Shown in pieces: positions 34,208-41,768 of a stretch of DNA of 64,000 bases (positions are counted from its first letter, which is position 1; each line of letters opens with the position of its first letter). This DNA is from Polaribacter sp. (lineage in GTDB: Bacteria > Bacteroidota > Bacteroidia > Flavobacteriales > Flavobacteriaceae): contig JALQYN010000012.1 of assembly GCA_023254055.1 (NCBI GenBank), positions 1-64,000 of the forward strand, read 5' to 3'. The notes beneath the pieces were generated by a model. That model did not search any database, was not told the DNA's origin, and was given only the letters and a program-made list of their open reading frames with translations. A program made the position numbers and the translations under genes.

Positions 34208-37093
34208 ATGAACACAAATTCATTTCAACTAAGACATATTGGTCCAAATCTACAGGAGCAAAAAGAAATGTTAGCAGCCATAAAAGCTGATTCTTTGGAG
34301 CAATTAATTTCTGAAACAATTCCAACGGATATTCGCTTAAAAGAGGATTTAGACCTAGAACCAGCCATGAGTGAATATGAATACTTAAATCACATTCAAG
34401 AATTGGCTTCAAAAAACAAGGTTTTTAAAAGTTATATTGGTTTAGGATATCACGAAGCAATAGTACCAAGTGTTATTCAACGTAATATTTTAGAAAACCC
34501 GGGTTGGTATACAGCCTATACTCCATATCAAGCAGAAATTGCTCAAGGAAGATTAGAAGCCTTATTAAATTACCAAACAATGATTTGTGATTTAACAGGA
34601 ATGGAATTGGCAAATGCTTCTTTATTGGATGAAGGAACGGCTGCTGCAGAAGCAATGGCTTTGTTATTTGACATTAGAGAGAGAGCTCAGAAAAAAGCAG
34701 GCGTAAACAAGTTTTTTGTTACTGAAGAAATTTTACCTCAAACATTATCTGTTTTACTTACACGTTCAGCTCCTATTGGGATTGAATTAGTAGTAGGCAA
34801 CCACAGAGAATTTGATTTCTCAGATGAATTCTTTGGAGCTATTTTACAATACCCAGGTAAATTTGGACAAGTTTTTGATTATTCTGATTTTGTTGCCAAA
34901 GCAAATGAAAAAAATATTAAAGTTTCAGTTGCTGCCGATATTTTATCATTGGCAAAATTAAAAGCACCCGCAGAATTTGGGGTTGATGTAGTAGTTGGAA
35001 CGACACAGCGTTTTGGAATTCCGTTAGGATATGGTGGACCACATGCTGGATATTTTGCAACTAAAGAAGCATACAAACGAAGTATTCCTGGGAGGATTAT
35101 TGGAGTTACAAAAGATGTTGATGGCGGACGTGCATTGCGTATGGCTTTACAAACACGTGAGCAACATATTAAAAGAGAAAAAGCAACTTCTAACATTTGT
35201 ACTGCGCAAGTGTTGTTAGCGGTAATGGCAGGAATGTATGCTGTGTATCATGGAAAAGAAGGAATTCAATTTATAGCAGACTCTGTTCACAATAAAACAA
35301 AATTATTGGCAGATTATTTAGACAAGTCTGGTTTTAAACAATTAAACACTTCTTATTTTGACACGTTACTTGTAGAAGTAGATTGCTTAAAATTAAAACC
35401 AATTGCAGAGCAACATAAGGTAAACTTCAATTTTATCAATGAGAAATACGTTTCAATTTCGATAAATGAAGCTACTACTCAGCAAGATTTAATGAAATTG
35501 TTTACAATTTTTGGGCAATTAAAAAAGCAACCAGATACGATTACTGCAGAAGCTTATGGAGAGTTTCATCAGATTTTAACTCAAGAATCTTTTAATTCTG
35601 ATTTTGATGTAATCCCTGAAAATTTAAAAAGAAACACCTCTTTCTTAGAGAATGAAGTGTTTAACACGTATCGTTCAGAAACTGACATGATGCGCTATAT
35701 TAAAAAATTAGAACGTAAAGATTTAGCCTTAAATCATTCTATGATTTCTTTAGGATCATGTACCATGAAACTAAATGCTGCTTCAGAAATGTTGCCTTTA
35801 AGCAATCCACAATGGGGAAATATTCATCCATTTGTGCCTTTAAACCAAGCAGAAGGTTATCAAACCGTTCTCAAAAAATTAGAACACCAGCTAAATATTA
35901 TTACAGGTTTTGCAGGTACATCTTTACAACCAAACTCTGGTGCACAAGGAGAATTTGCTGGATTAATGACCATTAGAGCCTATCATCTTTCTCGTAACGA
36001 AGAACATAGAAATATTTGTATCATCCCTGCTTCTGCTCACGGAACAAATCCTGCATCTGCAGTAATGGCTGGTATGAATGTAGTTGTTACGAAAACAGAT
36101 GAAAAAGGAAATATTGATGTGGAAGATTTACGTGAAAAAGCAATTTTACACAAAGACAATTTAGCGGCTTTAATGGTAACCTATCCTTCTACTCATGGTG
36201 TTTTTGAAAGTGCCATTAGAGAAATTACACAGATTATTCATGATAATGGTGGACAAGTGTATATGGATGGTGCAAATATGAATGCACAAGTTGGATTGAC
36301 AAATCCGGCTACTATTGGCGCAGATGTGTGTCACTTAAACTTACATAAAACTTTTGCCATTCCACATGGTGGTGGTGGACCAGGTGTTGGACCTATTTGT
36401 GTGGCTCCACAATTAGTGCCTTTTTTACCAACAAATCCAATGATAGAAACAGGAGGAGAAAATGCAATTAATGCCATATCTGCAGCTCCTTGGGGTTCTG
36501 CATTGGCTTGTTTAATTTCTTACGGTTACATTACAATGTTAGGGTATAAAGGTTTAACAAACTCAACTAAAAATGCCATCTTAAACGCAAATTACATGAA
36601 AGACCGTTTACATGGACACTATGAAACGTTGTATACTGGTGAAATGAACAGAGCAGCGCATGAAATGATTTTAGATTGCAGAGATTTTAAACAAAACGGA
36701 ATTGAAGTAGTTGATATTGCAAAACGTTTAATGGATTATGGTTTCCATGCGCCTACAGTTTCTTTTCCTGTTGCTGGAACCATCATGGTAGAACCTACAG
36801 AATCTGAAAGCAAAGCAGAATTAGATCGTTTTTGTGATGCATTGATTTCTATTAGAAAAGAAATTGCTGAAGCTTCTAAAGAAGATGCAAACAATCCGTT
36901 AAAAAATGCACCTCATACACAAGAAATGCTTACTGCTGATGAATGGGTTTTTCCTTATTCTAGAAAACAAGCAGCTTTTCCTTTAGACTATATTGCCGAA
37001 AATAAATTTTGGCCATCAGTTAGAAGAGTTGATGATGCTTTTGGTGATAGAAACTTAATTTGTTCTTGTAACCCAATTGAAGATTATATGTAG
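34208..37093 (+). CDS. gcvP: Glycine dehydrogenase (decarboxylating), P-protein
   Basis: This is the PLP-dependent P-protein of the glycine cleavage system. It decarboxylates glycine and passes the aminomethyl group to lipoyl GcvH. It is a single 961-residue chain, with two related halves. The N-terminal half begins [17 protein letters not shown]. The C-terminal half has the PLP lysine in [38 protein letters not shown] is also invariant. The cytoplasmic enzyme works with GcvT, GcvH and Lpd, none of which is in this window. A clear terminator follows 23 bp after the stop. Confidence 0.98.
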   Translation: MNTNSFQLRHIGPNLQEQKEMLAAIKADSLEQLISETIPTDIRLKEDLDLEPAMSEYEYLNHIQELASKNKVFKSYIGLGYHEAIVPSVIQRNILENPGWYTAYTPYQAEIAQGRLEALLNYQTMICDLTGMELANASLLDEGTAAAEAMALLFDIRERAQKKAGVNKFFVTEEILPQTLSVLLTRSAPIGIELVVGNHREFDFSDEFFGAILQYPGKFGQVFDYSDFVAKANEKNIKVSVAADILSLAKLKAPAEFGVDVVVGTTQRFGIPLGYGGPHAGYFATKEAYKRSIPGRIIGVTKDVDGGRALRMALQTREQHIKREKATSNICTAQVLLAVMAGMYAVYHGKEGIQFIADSVHNKTKLLADYLDKSGFKQLNTSYFDTLLVEVDCLKLKPIAEQHKVNFNFINEKYVSISINEATTQQDLMKLFTIFGQLKKQPDTITAEAYGEFHQILTQESFNSDFDVIPENLKRNTSFLENEVFNTYRSETDMMRYIKKLERKDLALNHSMISLGSCTMKLNAASEMLPLSNPQWGNIHPFVPLNQAEGYQTVLKKLEHQLNIITGFAGTSLQPNSGAQGEFAGLMTIRAYHLSRNEEHRNICIIPASAHGTNPASAVMAGMNVVVTKTDEKGNIDVEDLREKAILHKDNLAALMVTYPSTHGVFESAIREITQIIHDNGGQVYMDGANMNAQVGLTNPATIGADVCHLNLHKTFAIPHGGGGPGVGPICVAPQLVPFLPTNPMIETGGENAINAISAAPWGSALACLISYGYITMLGYKGLTNSTKNAILNANYMKDRLHGHYETLYTGEMNRAAHEMILDCRDFKQNGIEVVDIAKRLMDYGFHAPTVSFPVAGTIMVEPTESESKAELDRFCDALISIRKEIAEASKEDANNPLKNAPHTQEMLTADEWVFPYSRKQAAFPLDYIAENKFWPSVRRVDDAFGDRNLICSCNPIEDYM

Positions 37094-37115
37094 CGCACAA
37101 TGTGCTCGAATAATT

Positions 37116-37148
37116 AAAAACCACTCAAATTGAGTGGTTTTTGTTTTT
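37116..37148 (+). terminator. gcvP terminator
   Basis: AAAAACCACTCA-AAT-TGAGTGGTTTTTGTTTTTTT has a 12-bp stem and a long U-tract, 23 bp after the gcvP stop. Confidence 0.92.
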
Positions 37149-37191
37149 TTATTATATTTATGAAGAATTGATAAAACCATGAAAAGGTTTT

Positions 37192-37218
37192 GTTATCCCG
37201 AAAATAAGACGGGATAAC
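37192..37218. repeat. Inverted repeat upstream of the cassette array
   Basis: GTTATCCCG-AAAATAAGA-CGGGATAAC has perfect 9-base arms with a 9-base loop. It lies 26 bp before the first cassette boundary. It may be a terminator-like hairpin, a small repeat remnant or part of a recombination platform. Confidence 0.55.
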
Positions 37219-37270
37219 GTCATAAAATGTAATTATATAACACGTTGCCATTCATTGAAAACAAACCAAA

Positions 37271-37450
37271 ATGAAGAATAAAAAGTTAATATATATAATA
37301 ATTAGAATTTTAATTGTAATACTAATTTTTAGTGTTTTAGATTTTGATTTTGATAAAATCAAAAGTGCTCTTTCTGATGGAGCAACACAAATGATTTTGA
37401 TTTTGACTTTGCTTTTTGTTTTCCTTCAATACTTACAAAAGAAAAAATAA
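37271..37450 (+). CDS. Small membrane protein of cassette 1 (59 residues)
   Basis: It is too short for the ORF track. It starts ATG at 37271 and ends TAA at 37450. The protein MKNKKLIYIIIRILIVILIF has a positively charged N-terminus followed by a hydrophobic segment, an acidic stretch DFDFDKIKSALSDGA and a second hydrophobic segment MILILTLLFVFLQYL, ending in three lysines. A two-pass membrane protein with both ends in the cytoplasm is likely. The start is 26 bp inside the cassette, as in the other units. I recognise no family. Function unknown. Confidence 0.65.
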   Translation: MKNKKLIYIIIRILIVILIFSVLDFDFDKIKSALSDGATQMILILTLLFVFLQYLQKKK

Positions 37451-37592
37451 TTATGAATTATGCCTCTTTCGGAATTGCTCAGTCAATCGGAATTGAAATA
37501 TTTTAAAGAATAATATGCTGACCGAAATTACTCAAACGCTGGAAAAACAAAACGGAATTTAGCTGAATAATTTGAACTCTGAAAAACAACGA
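37451..37592 (+). other. Tail of cassette 1 without a convincing gene
   Basis: Only short broken reading frames are seen, such as MNYASFGIAQSIGIEIF then stop, and MLTEITQTLEKQNGI then stop in another frame. This looks like a decayed coding segment. Confidence 0.5.
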
Positions 37593-37727
37593 AATGGCAA
37601 CAACGTGTATAATTAATTGCTAGTTCTAGCTTACTTACGAAAATCCTCTCGGATTTTCTATTCGGTTTGTATTTACTAAATTAGTCGCTTAAACACGCAA
37701 CAACTCATACACAAACACGTTGTACGC
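37593..37727 (+). repeat. attC-like element A (135 bp), between cassettes 1 and 2
   Basis: The left end is AATGGCAAC-AAC-GTGTAT-AATTAATTGC. The right end is CATACAC-AAACAC-GTTGTACGC. GTGTAT and ATACAC are complementary inner boxes, and the outer boxes have the shared NNNCAAC/GTTG pattern. The centre holds a perfect hairpin GAAAATCC-TCTC-GGATTTTC (37639-37658). The architecture (outer box, short spacer, inner box, central hairpin, inner box, spacer, outer box) is that of an integron attC site. The variable part of the outer boxes does not match within the element, but matches across cassette 1. Confidence 0.75.
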
Positions 37728-37904
37728 AAGCTTGACTCGCACTGAATAAAGGTTGCGTAATACTTAAAACCTAATAACAATTCAGTCCATATTTATCATT
37801 ATTCAAAGGGTTTGCCACAGATGGCATAAAGATGTCATAAGCTTGGCGCAAGTGACAACGCCCATTGTATTTAATTTTGCTCACTGAACATTAAATACAA
37901 ATCA
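37728..37904 (+). other. Leader of cassette 2
   Basis: It has no gene. It holds GTATTTAA-N16-TTAAATAC, a perfect 8-base inverted repeat that ends shortly before the serine hydrolase ATG, which may be the operator of the cassette's own HTH regulator. That role is a guess from position. Confidence 0.45.
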
Positions 37905-39290
37905 ATGAATAATTTTTTTACAACACTCACTTTTCTTTTCATTACACATTTTAGCTTTAGTCAGAGCTATGAATCAAAAATAGACTCTATAGTTTCTTTA
38001 CATTATAGTTCTAATGATCCAGGCATTTCAATTTTGGTAGCGAAAGACGGTAAAGCCATTTATCAAAAAGCTTTAGGAAAATCAAATTTAGAATTAAATA
38101 CACCTATACAGCTAAACAGTGTATTTCAGATTGGTTCAATAACAAAACAATTTACTGCAGTTTCAATTTTAATGCTTGCAGAGCAAGGTAAGCTCAATAT
38201 CGAAGATAAAATTGGAAAATATATTCCCGAATATGCAGAGGTTGGAAAAGATATTACCATTCATCACTTATTAAATCATACTTCGGGAATAAAAAACAAA
38301 ACGCCTTTAAGTGAAAAGAATTATACCTCTAGAATGGATAGGTCTCCAAAAGAACTCATTACCTATTTTAAAGATGAACCATTGGTATTTATGCCTGGTG
38401 AAAAATTTAAATACAGTAACGCAGGTTATATTTTATTAGGGCAAATTATTGAAACAATTTCTAAGCAATCTTATGTTGAATTTATTCAAGAAAATATTTT
38501 TGATAAAATAGGAATGACGTCATCATACTATGGAAATATGAAACAAATTATTCCAAACAGAACTAATGGTTACATAATTGAACAAAATAAATATATAAAC
38601 GCAGATTATATGAGTTTGTCATTAGCATATTCAGCAGGTGCTATATTATCTACTACAGAGGATCTTTTAAAATGGCAAAAAGCATTACTTTCAAACACTC
38701 TTTTAAAAGCGTCTAGTATAAAGCAGGCTATGACACCAACCCTATTAAATAGTGGAAAAAGAATACCTTACGGATATGGCTTTCGGTTTTCAAGATTGGG
38801 GAATTCTCCTGTAATTGCACACACAGGAAGCACAAAGGGTTTTACCGGTATTGCTCTGTTTTTACCTCAAGAAAATATGTATATAACTGCATTAACTAAT
38901 TGCAATTGTAAAAATGTAAATAACGTTGCAAAACAAGTTGCAGAATTATTTGTTACTATACCTGACGCAAATAAAATTTCAGCAGTCACTAAAACCATTG
39001 AACAAGTAAAGAAGTCAATTGCTGTTCCCGTAGAAATATTAAATAACTATACAGGAACTTATGAGGTTAAACCAAACGTAAACCTTACAATCGGTTTAGA
39101 TAACACAAATCAATTATACTTATTAGCTCCAGGTCAAACTAAAAAGGTCGAACTTTTTGCTGAAACTCAAAATCATTTTTTTGTAAAAATTGTAGATGCA
39201 GAAATCACGTTTAATAAAAATGAAACGAATAATGTTATTAGCTTAACAATGAATCAATCTGGTCGTAAAATTATCGCTAAAAAGAACTAG
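37905..39290 (+). CDS. Beta-lactamase-related serine hydrolase, exported
   Basis: This protein has a signal peptide (residues 1-19, MNNFFTTLTFLFITHFSFS) and a class C beta-lactamase/DD-peptidase fold. The nucleophile motif is S78-I-T-K81 in FQIGSITKQFTA, the second motif Y170-S-N in FKYSNAGYILLGQ, and the third HTG in VIAHTGSTKGFTG. A C-terminal lipocalin-like part (about 350-461) follows. Such proteins include peptidases, esterases and D-aminopeptidases, so drug resistance cannot be assumed. It is the first gene of the three-gene cassette. Its stop is 1 bp before the next ATG. Confidence 0.9.
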   Translation: MNNFFTTLTFLFITHFSFSQSYESKIDSIVSLHYSSNDPGISILVAKDGKAIYQKALGKSNLELNTPIQLNSVFQIGSITKQFTAVSILMLAEQGKLNIEDKIGKYIPEYAEVGKDITIHHLLNHTSGIKNKTPLSEKNYTSRMDRSPKELITYFKDEPLVFMPGEKFKYSNAGYILLGQIIETISKQSYVEFIQENIFDKIGMTSSYYGNMKQIIPNRTNGYIIEQNKYINADYMSLSLAYSAGAILSTTEDLLKWQKALLSNTLLKASSIKQAMTPTLLNSGKRIPYGYGFRFSRLGNSPVIAHTGSTKGFTGIALFLPQENMYITALTNCNCKNVNNVAKQVAELFVTIPDANKISAVTKTIEQVKKSIAVPVEILNNYTGTYEVKPNVNLTIGLDNTNQLYLLAPGQTKKVELFAETQNHFFVKIVDAEITFNKNETNNVISLTMNQSGRKIIAKKN

Positions 39291-39291
39291 T

Positions 39292-39762
39292 ATGAAAAAC
39301 AACGAAAAAACTACTTTACAGCAAGCCATATATTATGCTAAAGCACCCATAATAATTGCACTAATCCTAACACCTGTTAGATATTGTTTAGAATTATTGG
39401 GATTGCCTGAAAATGCTATTTTTATTATCGGGCTACTTTGGCTTACTTTAGGATTTGCGATATATTTAGGCATTAAAATAGCTATGCATAAAAAAGCATT
39501 CAAGATTCTTTTATTAAGCTTGCTTATTTACTCAACTATTTCAAGGATTCCAGTTGCCATACTTTGGTGGGTAGATACAAAATGGGAAATTGGTACCCAT
39601 TATGGACTATATTATGATAATTTTGGGCAAGCGCTATTAAATCATGTTATATATGGGTCGTTAGTTCAATTGGTTCCTGGATTTTTATTAGGAACATTAA
39701 CCATAACAATAATGAGGTACAGAAAAACTTTAACTAAAAACAAACCTTTAAAAAATGGATAA
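39292..39762 (+). CDS. Small polytopic membrane protein of cassette 2
   Basis: It has 156 residues with about four hydrophobic segments (roughly 17-35, 40-58, 68-88 and 112-140). No catalytic or family motif is recognised. It starts 1 bp after the serine hydrolase stop, and its end overlaps the start of the HTH gene by 8 bp, so the three genes are translated together. It may be the membrane partner of the regulator or of the hydrolase. Function unknown. Confidence 0.75.
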   Translation: MKNNEKTTLQQAIYYAKAPIIIALILTPVRYCLELLGLPENAIFIIGLLWLTLGFAIYLGIKIAMHKKAFKILLLSLLIYSTISRIPVAILWWVDTKWEIGTHYGLYYDNFGQALLNHVIYGSLVQLVPGFLLGTLTITIMRYRKTLTKNKPLKNG

Positions 39763-40330
39763 CAACTATTTAGCTTTAAGAGTAAAAGAATTGAGAAACC
39801 AGAAAGGAATGTCACAAGAATTTCTAGCAGAAGAATCTGGTTTAAGTTTACGAACTATTCAGCGGATTGAAAAAGGGGAGTCAAACCCAACAGGTGAGTC
39901 ATTGAAGCGATTAGCAAATGCATTAAATGTAAGTCCAGATGAGTTGATAGATTGGTCTGTAAAAGAAGATAAAAAATATTTAACGTATCTTAATCTCTCT
40001 GCACTTACATTTCTATTTTTCCCATTACTCGGAGTTTTAATTCCATTTATACTTTGGACATCGAAAAAAGGTAAGATTAAAAACATCAATAAGTTGGGTA
40101 AAGATTTAATCAATTTCGAAATCACATGGACAATACTGCTATTTTTTATCCCTATAGTATTGTTATTAATCTCAAAAATCGGACTCACAGACCAAATAAC
40201 TTTAAGTACATTTTTTATGGTTATTGGCTTTTTGTATGTCGCCAATTTAGTATTAATATTAATAAATACATTGAGAATTAACAATAAAAAAGAGGTGATA
40301 TATAGTCCTCGAATTAAGTTTTTAAAATAA
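39755..40330 (+). CDS. XRE-family HTH protein with membrane segments
   Basis: The N-terminal helix-turn-helix domain (residues 6-60) has VKELRNQKGMSQEFLAEESG and LSLRTIQRIEKGESNPTGES. The remaining part has three or four hydrophobic segments (about 72-92, 118-138 and 148-172), resembling the DUF4870-type membrane region. It is thus a membrane-bound regulator, possibly controlling its own cassette through the inverted repeat in the leader. It ends 9 bp before the attC-like element B. Length 191 residues. Confidence 0.85.
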   Translation: MDNNYLALRVKELRNQKGMSQEFLAEESGLSLRTIQRIEKGESNPTGESLKRLANALNVSPDELIDWSVKEDKKYLTYLNLSALTFLFFPLLGVLIPFILWTSKKGKIKNINKLGKDLINFEITWTILLFFIPIVLLLISKIGLTDQITLSTFFMVIGFLYVANLVLILINTLRINNKKEVIYSPRIKFLK

Positions 40331-40338
40331 AAAAGCCA

Positions 40339-40474
40339 GCGTACAACAACGTGTATAGTTAATTGCTTGGTTCTTTCCTACTTTGGAAATTCCTTCAGAA
40401 TTTCCTCTGGTTCGTTTTCTTTTGTTAACTTAGTTCTAGCCAACGCAACTAGCCATACACAACACGTTGTGCTT
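40339..40474 (+). repeat. attC-like element B (136 bp), between cassettes 2 and 3
   Basis: The left end is GCGTACAAC-AAC-GTGTAT-AGTTAATTGC. The right end is CATACAC-AACAC-GTTGTGCTT. The central hairpin GGAAATTC-CTTCA-GAATTTCC (40385-40405) differs in sequence from that of element A but keeps perfect pairing. The long imperfect outer stem includes TTGC-TTGG against CCAACGCAA. Confidence 0.75.
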
Positions 40475-40496
40475 CATTATCAGAAAACGCTAACCA

Positions 40497-41225
40497 ATGA
40501 TAAAATTCTTTCGAAAAATAAGGCAAAACTTACTTATGAAAAATAAAACAGGTAAATACCTAAAATATGCCATTGGTGAGATTCTTTTGGTGATTATCGG
40601 AATCCTTATAGCAGTATCTATTAATGGTTGGAATGAAGACCGAAAGCTAAAAAAAGCAGAGCAGTCTATTCTTAAAGACCTTAAACAAGAAATGATAATA
40701 AATAAGAAAGCTTTGGAATATGCAATTGAGGAAAACGAAAAATCCTTTCAAACCGCAATAGAAATGAGAGCGCTTTTTAGAGACAGAGCAGCTTTTGATA
40801 AAATGTCAGATAGTCTGTTTTTTGAATCATTCAGAAAATTGAATTGGAACGTCACTTATGATTCGCAAAATGGGATACTTAATTCTATAATCTCTTCAGG
40901 ACAAATCAATCATCTTTCTAATAAGGAACTAAAATATTTACTCGCATCTCTAAAGGAATTGACAATAGATGCTATAGAAAATACACGAAAAATTGAAGCC
41001 CAAAGAGATGATTTGATTAAATCAGCTTGGACTAATGCCATGATTATTAAAGATGGAAAAAATGTAGGATTAAATGTGAAATCAATGTATGAGAATCCAG
41101 AATTTAGATGGGCAACGAACCATCTTTTTTATTTTCAACGTAAAGATGGATTAAAAGAAGAAAAAGAGCTAGCCGCAACTTTAGAGAATATTATTGAACT
41201 TATTAATGAAAATATTAATAAATAA
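40497..41225 (+). CDS. DUF6090-family membrane protein
   Basis: This protein of 242 residues begins MIKFFRKIRQNLLMKNKTGK and has one membrane segment (about 22-45, YAIGEILLVIIGILIAVSIN). It continues GWNEDRKLKKAEQSILKDLK and then a long helical domain outside the membrane. The beginning is typical of DUF6090 proteins, which are abundant and scattered in Flavobacteriia. The function is unknown. It fills cassette 3, with 30 bp before its start and 3 bp after its stop, a layout typical of integron cassettes. It carries no promoter that I recognise. Confidence 0.85.
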   Translation: MIKFFRKIRQNLLMKNKTGKYLKYAIGEILLVIIGILIAVSINGWNEDRKLKKAEQSILKDLKQEMIINKKALEYAIEENEKSFQTAIEMRALFRDRAAFDKMSDSLFFESFRKLNWNVTYDSQNGILNSIISSGQINHLSNKELKYLLASLKELTIDAIENTRKIEAQRDDLIKSAWTNAMIIKDGKNVGLNVKSMYENPEFRWATNHLFYFQRKDGLKEEKELAATLENIIELINENINK

Positions 41226-41228
41226 CGA

Positions 41229-41281
41229 AAGCACAACAATGGCTATAAGTAATTACTTGTTCTCGCATACTTCTGAAAATC
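41229..41281 (+). repeat. attC-like element C, left half only
   Basis: AAGCACAAC-AAT-GGCTATAAGTAATTACTTG...CTGAAAATCC corresponds to the left half of elements A and B, and stops at GAAAATCC, the left arm of the central hairpin. Right-half sequence is missing. The rpmE2 terminator begins within a few bases. Confidence 0.65.
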
Positions 41282-41284
41282 CAA

Positions 41285-41318
41285 TAAAAAAAGCTCCAAC
41301 AAATGTTGGAGCTTTTTA
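41285..41318. terminator. Bidirectional terminator between cassette 3 and rpmE2
   Basis: AAAAAGCTCCAAC-AAAT-GTTGGAGCTTTTT has a 13-bp stem with A- and T-tracts. It closes the minus-strand rpmE2 and any + strand cassette transcript. Confidence 0.9.
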
Positions 41319-41341
41319 ATATGTTTAAAATTCTAAGAAAT

Positions 41342-41593
41342 TTATTTCTTGAATTTTGCGTATTTGTTTTTGAACTTGTCAATACGTCCTGCAGCATCAA
41401 TTAATTTAGACTTACCAGTGTAAAACGGGTGAGATGTTCTAGAAATCTCTAATTTAATTAGCGGATATTCTACACCATCAACTTCTAAATTCTCTTTTGT
41501 ATTAGCAGTAGACTTTGTTAAAAAAACATCTCCGTTAGACATGTCTTTGAAAGCCACCATTCTATAATTTTCTGGGTGTATACCTTTTTTCAT
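41342..41593 (-). CDS. rpmE2: 50S ribosomal protein L31, type B
   Basis: This 83-residue protein starts MKKGIHPENYRMVAFKDMSN and contains EISRTSHPFYTGKSKLIDAAGRIDKFKNKY, the conserved L31 signature. The zinc-binding CxxC of type A is absent, so it is the zinc-independent type B. It is a monocistronic gene with its own terminator, and it marks the end of the inserted cassette array. Confidence 0.97.
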   Translation of the reverse strand: MKKGIHPENYRMVAFKDMSNGDVFLTKSTANTKENLEVDGVEYPLIKLEISRTSHPFYTGKSKLIDAAGRIDKFKNKYAKFKK

Positions 41594-41768
41594 CTTACTA
41601 TTACTTTTATAATCTTTTTAATATTTTGTTTATAAAAGAGTGAAGCTGGTAAATTCTTACTCTTATCTCTAAATAACGAGCATTAAGTTATTTGAGGGTG
41701 CAAATTTAACGATATTTTTAAGATTACAAAGAAATAATTTATTTAATTTGTGTAAAATTACATCCACC

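Larger units (their letters stand above)
37245..37719 (+). mobile_element. Integron-like cassette 1
   Basis: The unit starts at the T of G|TTGCCATT (37244-37252) and ends with the attC-like element whose left box is AATGGCAAC, the exact reverse complement of its start. It holds one gene for a 59-residue membrane protein beginning 26 bp after the unit start, and a 142-bp tail without a convincing gene. The boundary just left of it, ATAACAC|GTT, resembles the right end of the same element type (ACAACAC|GTT). Confidence 0.7.
37720..40466 (+). mobile_element. Integron-like cassette 2 (three genes)
   Basis: The unit starts G|TTGTACGC (37719-37727) and its terminal element has the left box GCGTACAAC (40339-40347), the exact reverse complement. 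It holds a 177-bp leader and three tightly spaced + strand genes: a serine hydrolase, a small membrane protein and an XRE-type regulator with membrane segments. The last stop is 9 bp before the terminal element. Confidence 0.72.
40467..41281 (+). mobile_element. Integron-like cassette 3, right element truncated
   Basis: The unit starts G|TTGTGCTT (40466-40474). It ends with a half element whose left box AAGCACAAC (41229-41237) is the exact reverse complement. One gene (DUF6090) begins 30 bp after the start and stops 3 bp before the element. Confidence 0.68.

Noticed and set aside
37453-37506. Short frame MNYASFGIAQSIGIEIF in the tail of cassette 1
   Set aside because: Only 17 codons with a second broken frame after it. 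It is described as a decayed segment and not called a gene.
37593-37727. Elements A-D as CRISPR repeats
   Set aside because: They are 135-139 bp long, separated by whole genes of different length, and have variable ends tied to the neighbouring unit.
37905-39290. Serine hydrolase as an antibiotic resistance gene
   Set aside because: SxxK/YxN/HTG motifs are shared by many peptidases and esterases, and the sequence gives no evidence for beta-lactam hydrolysis.
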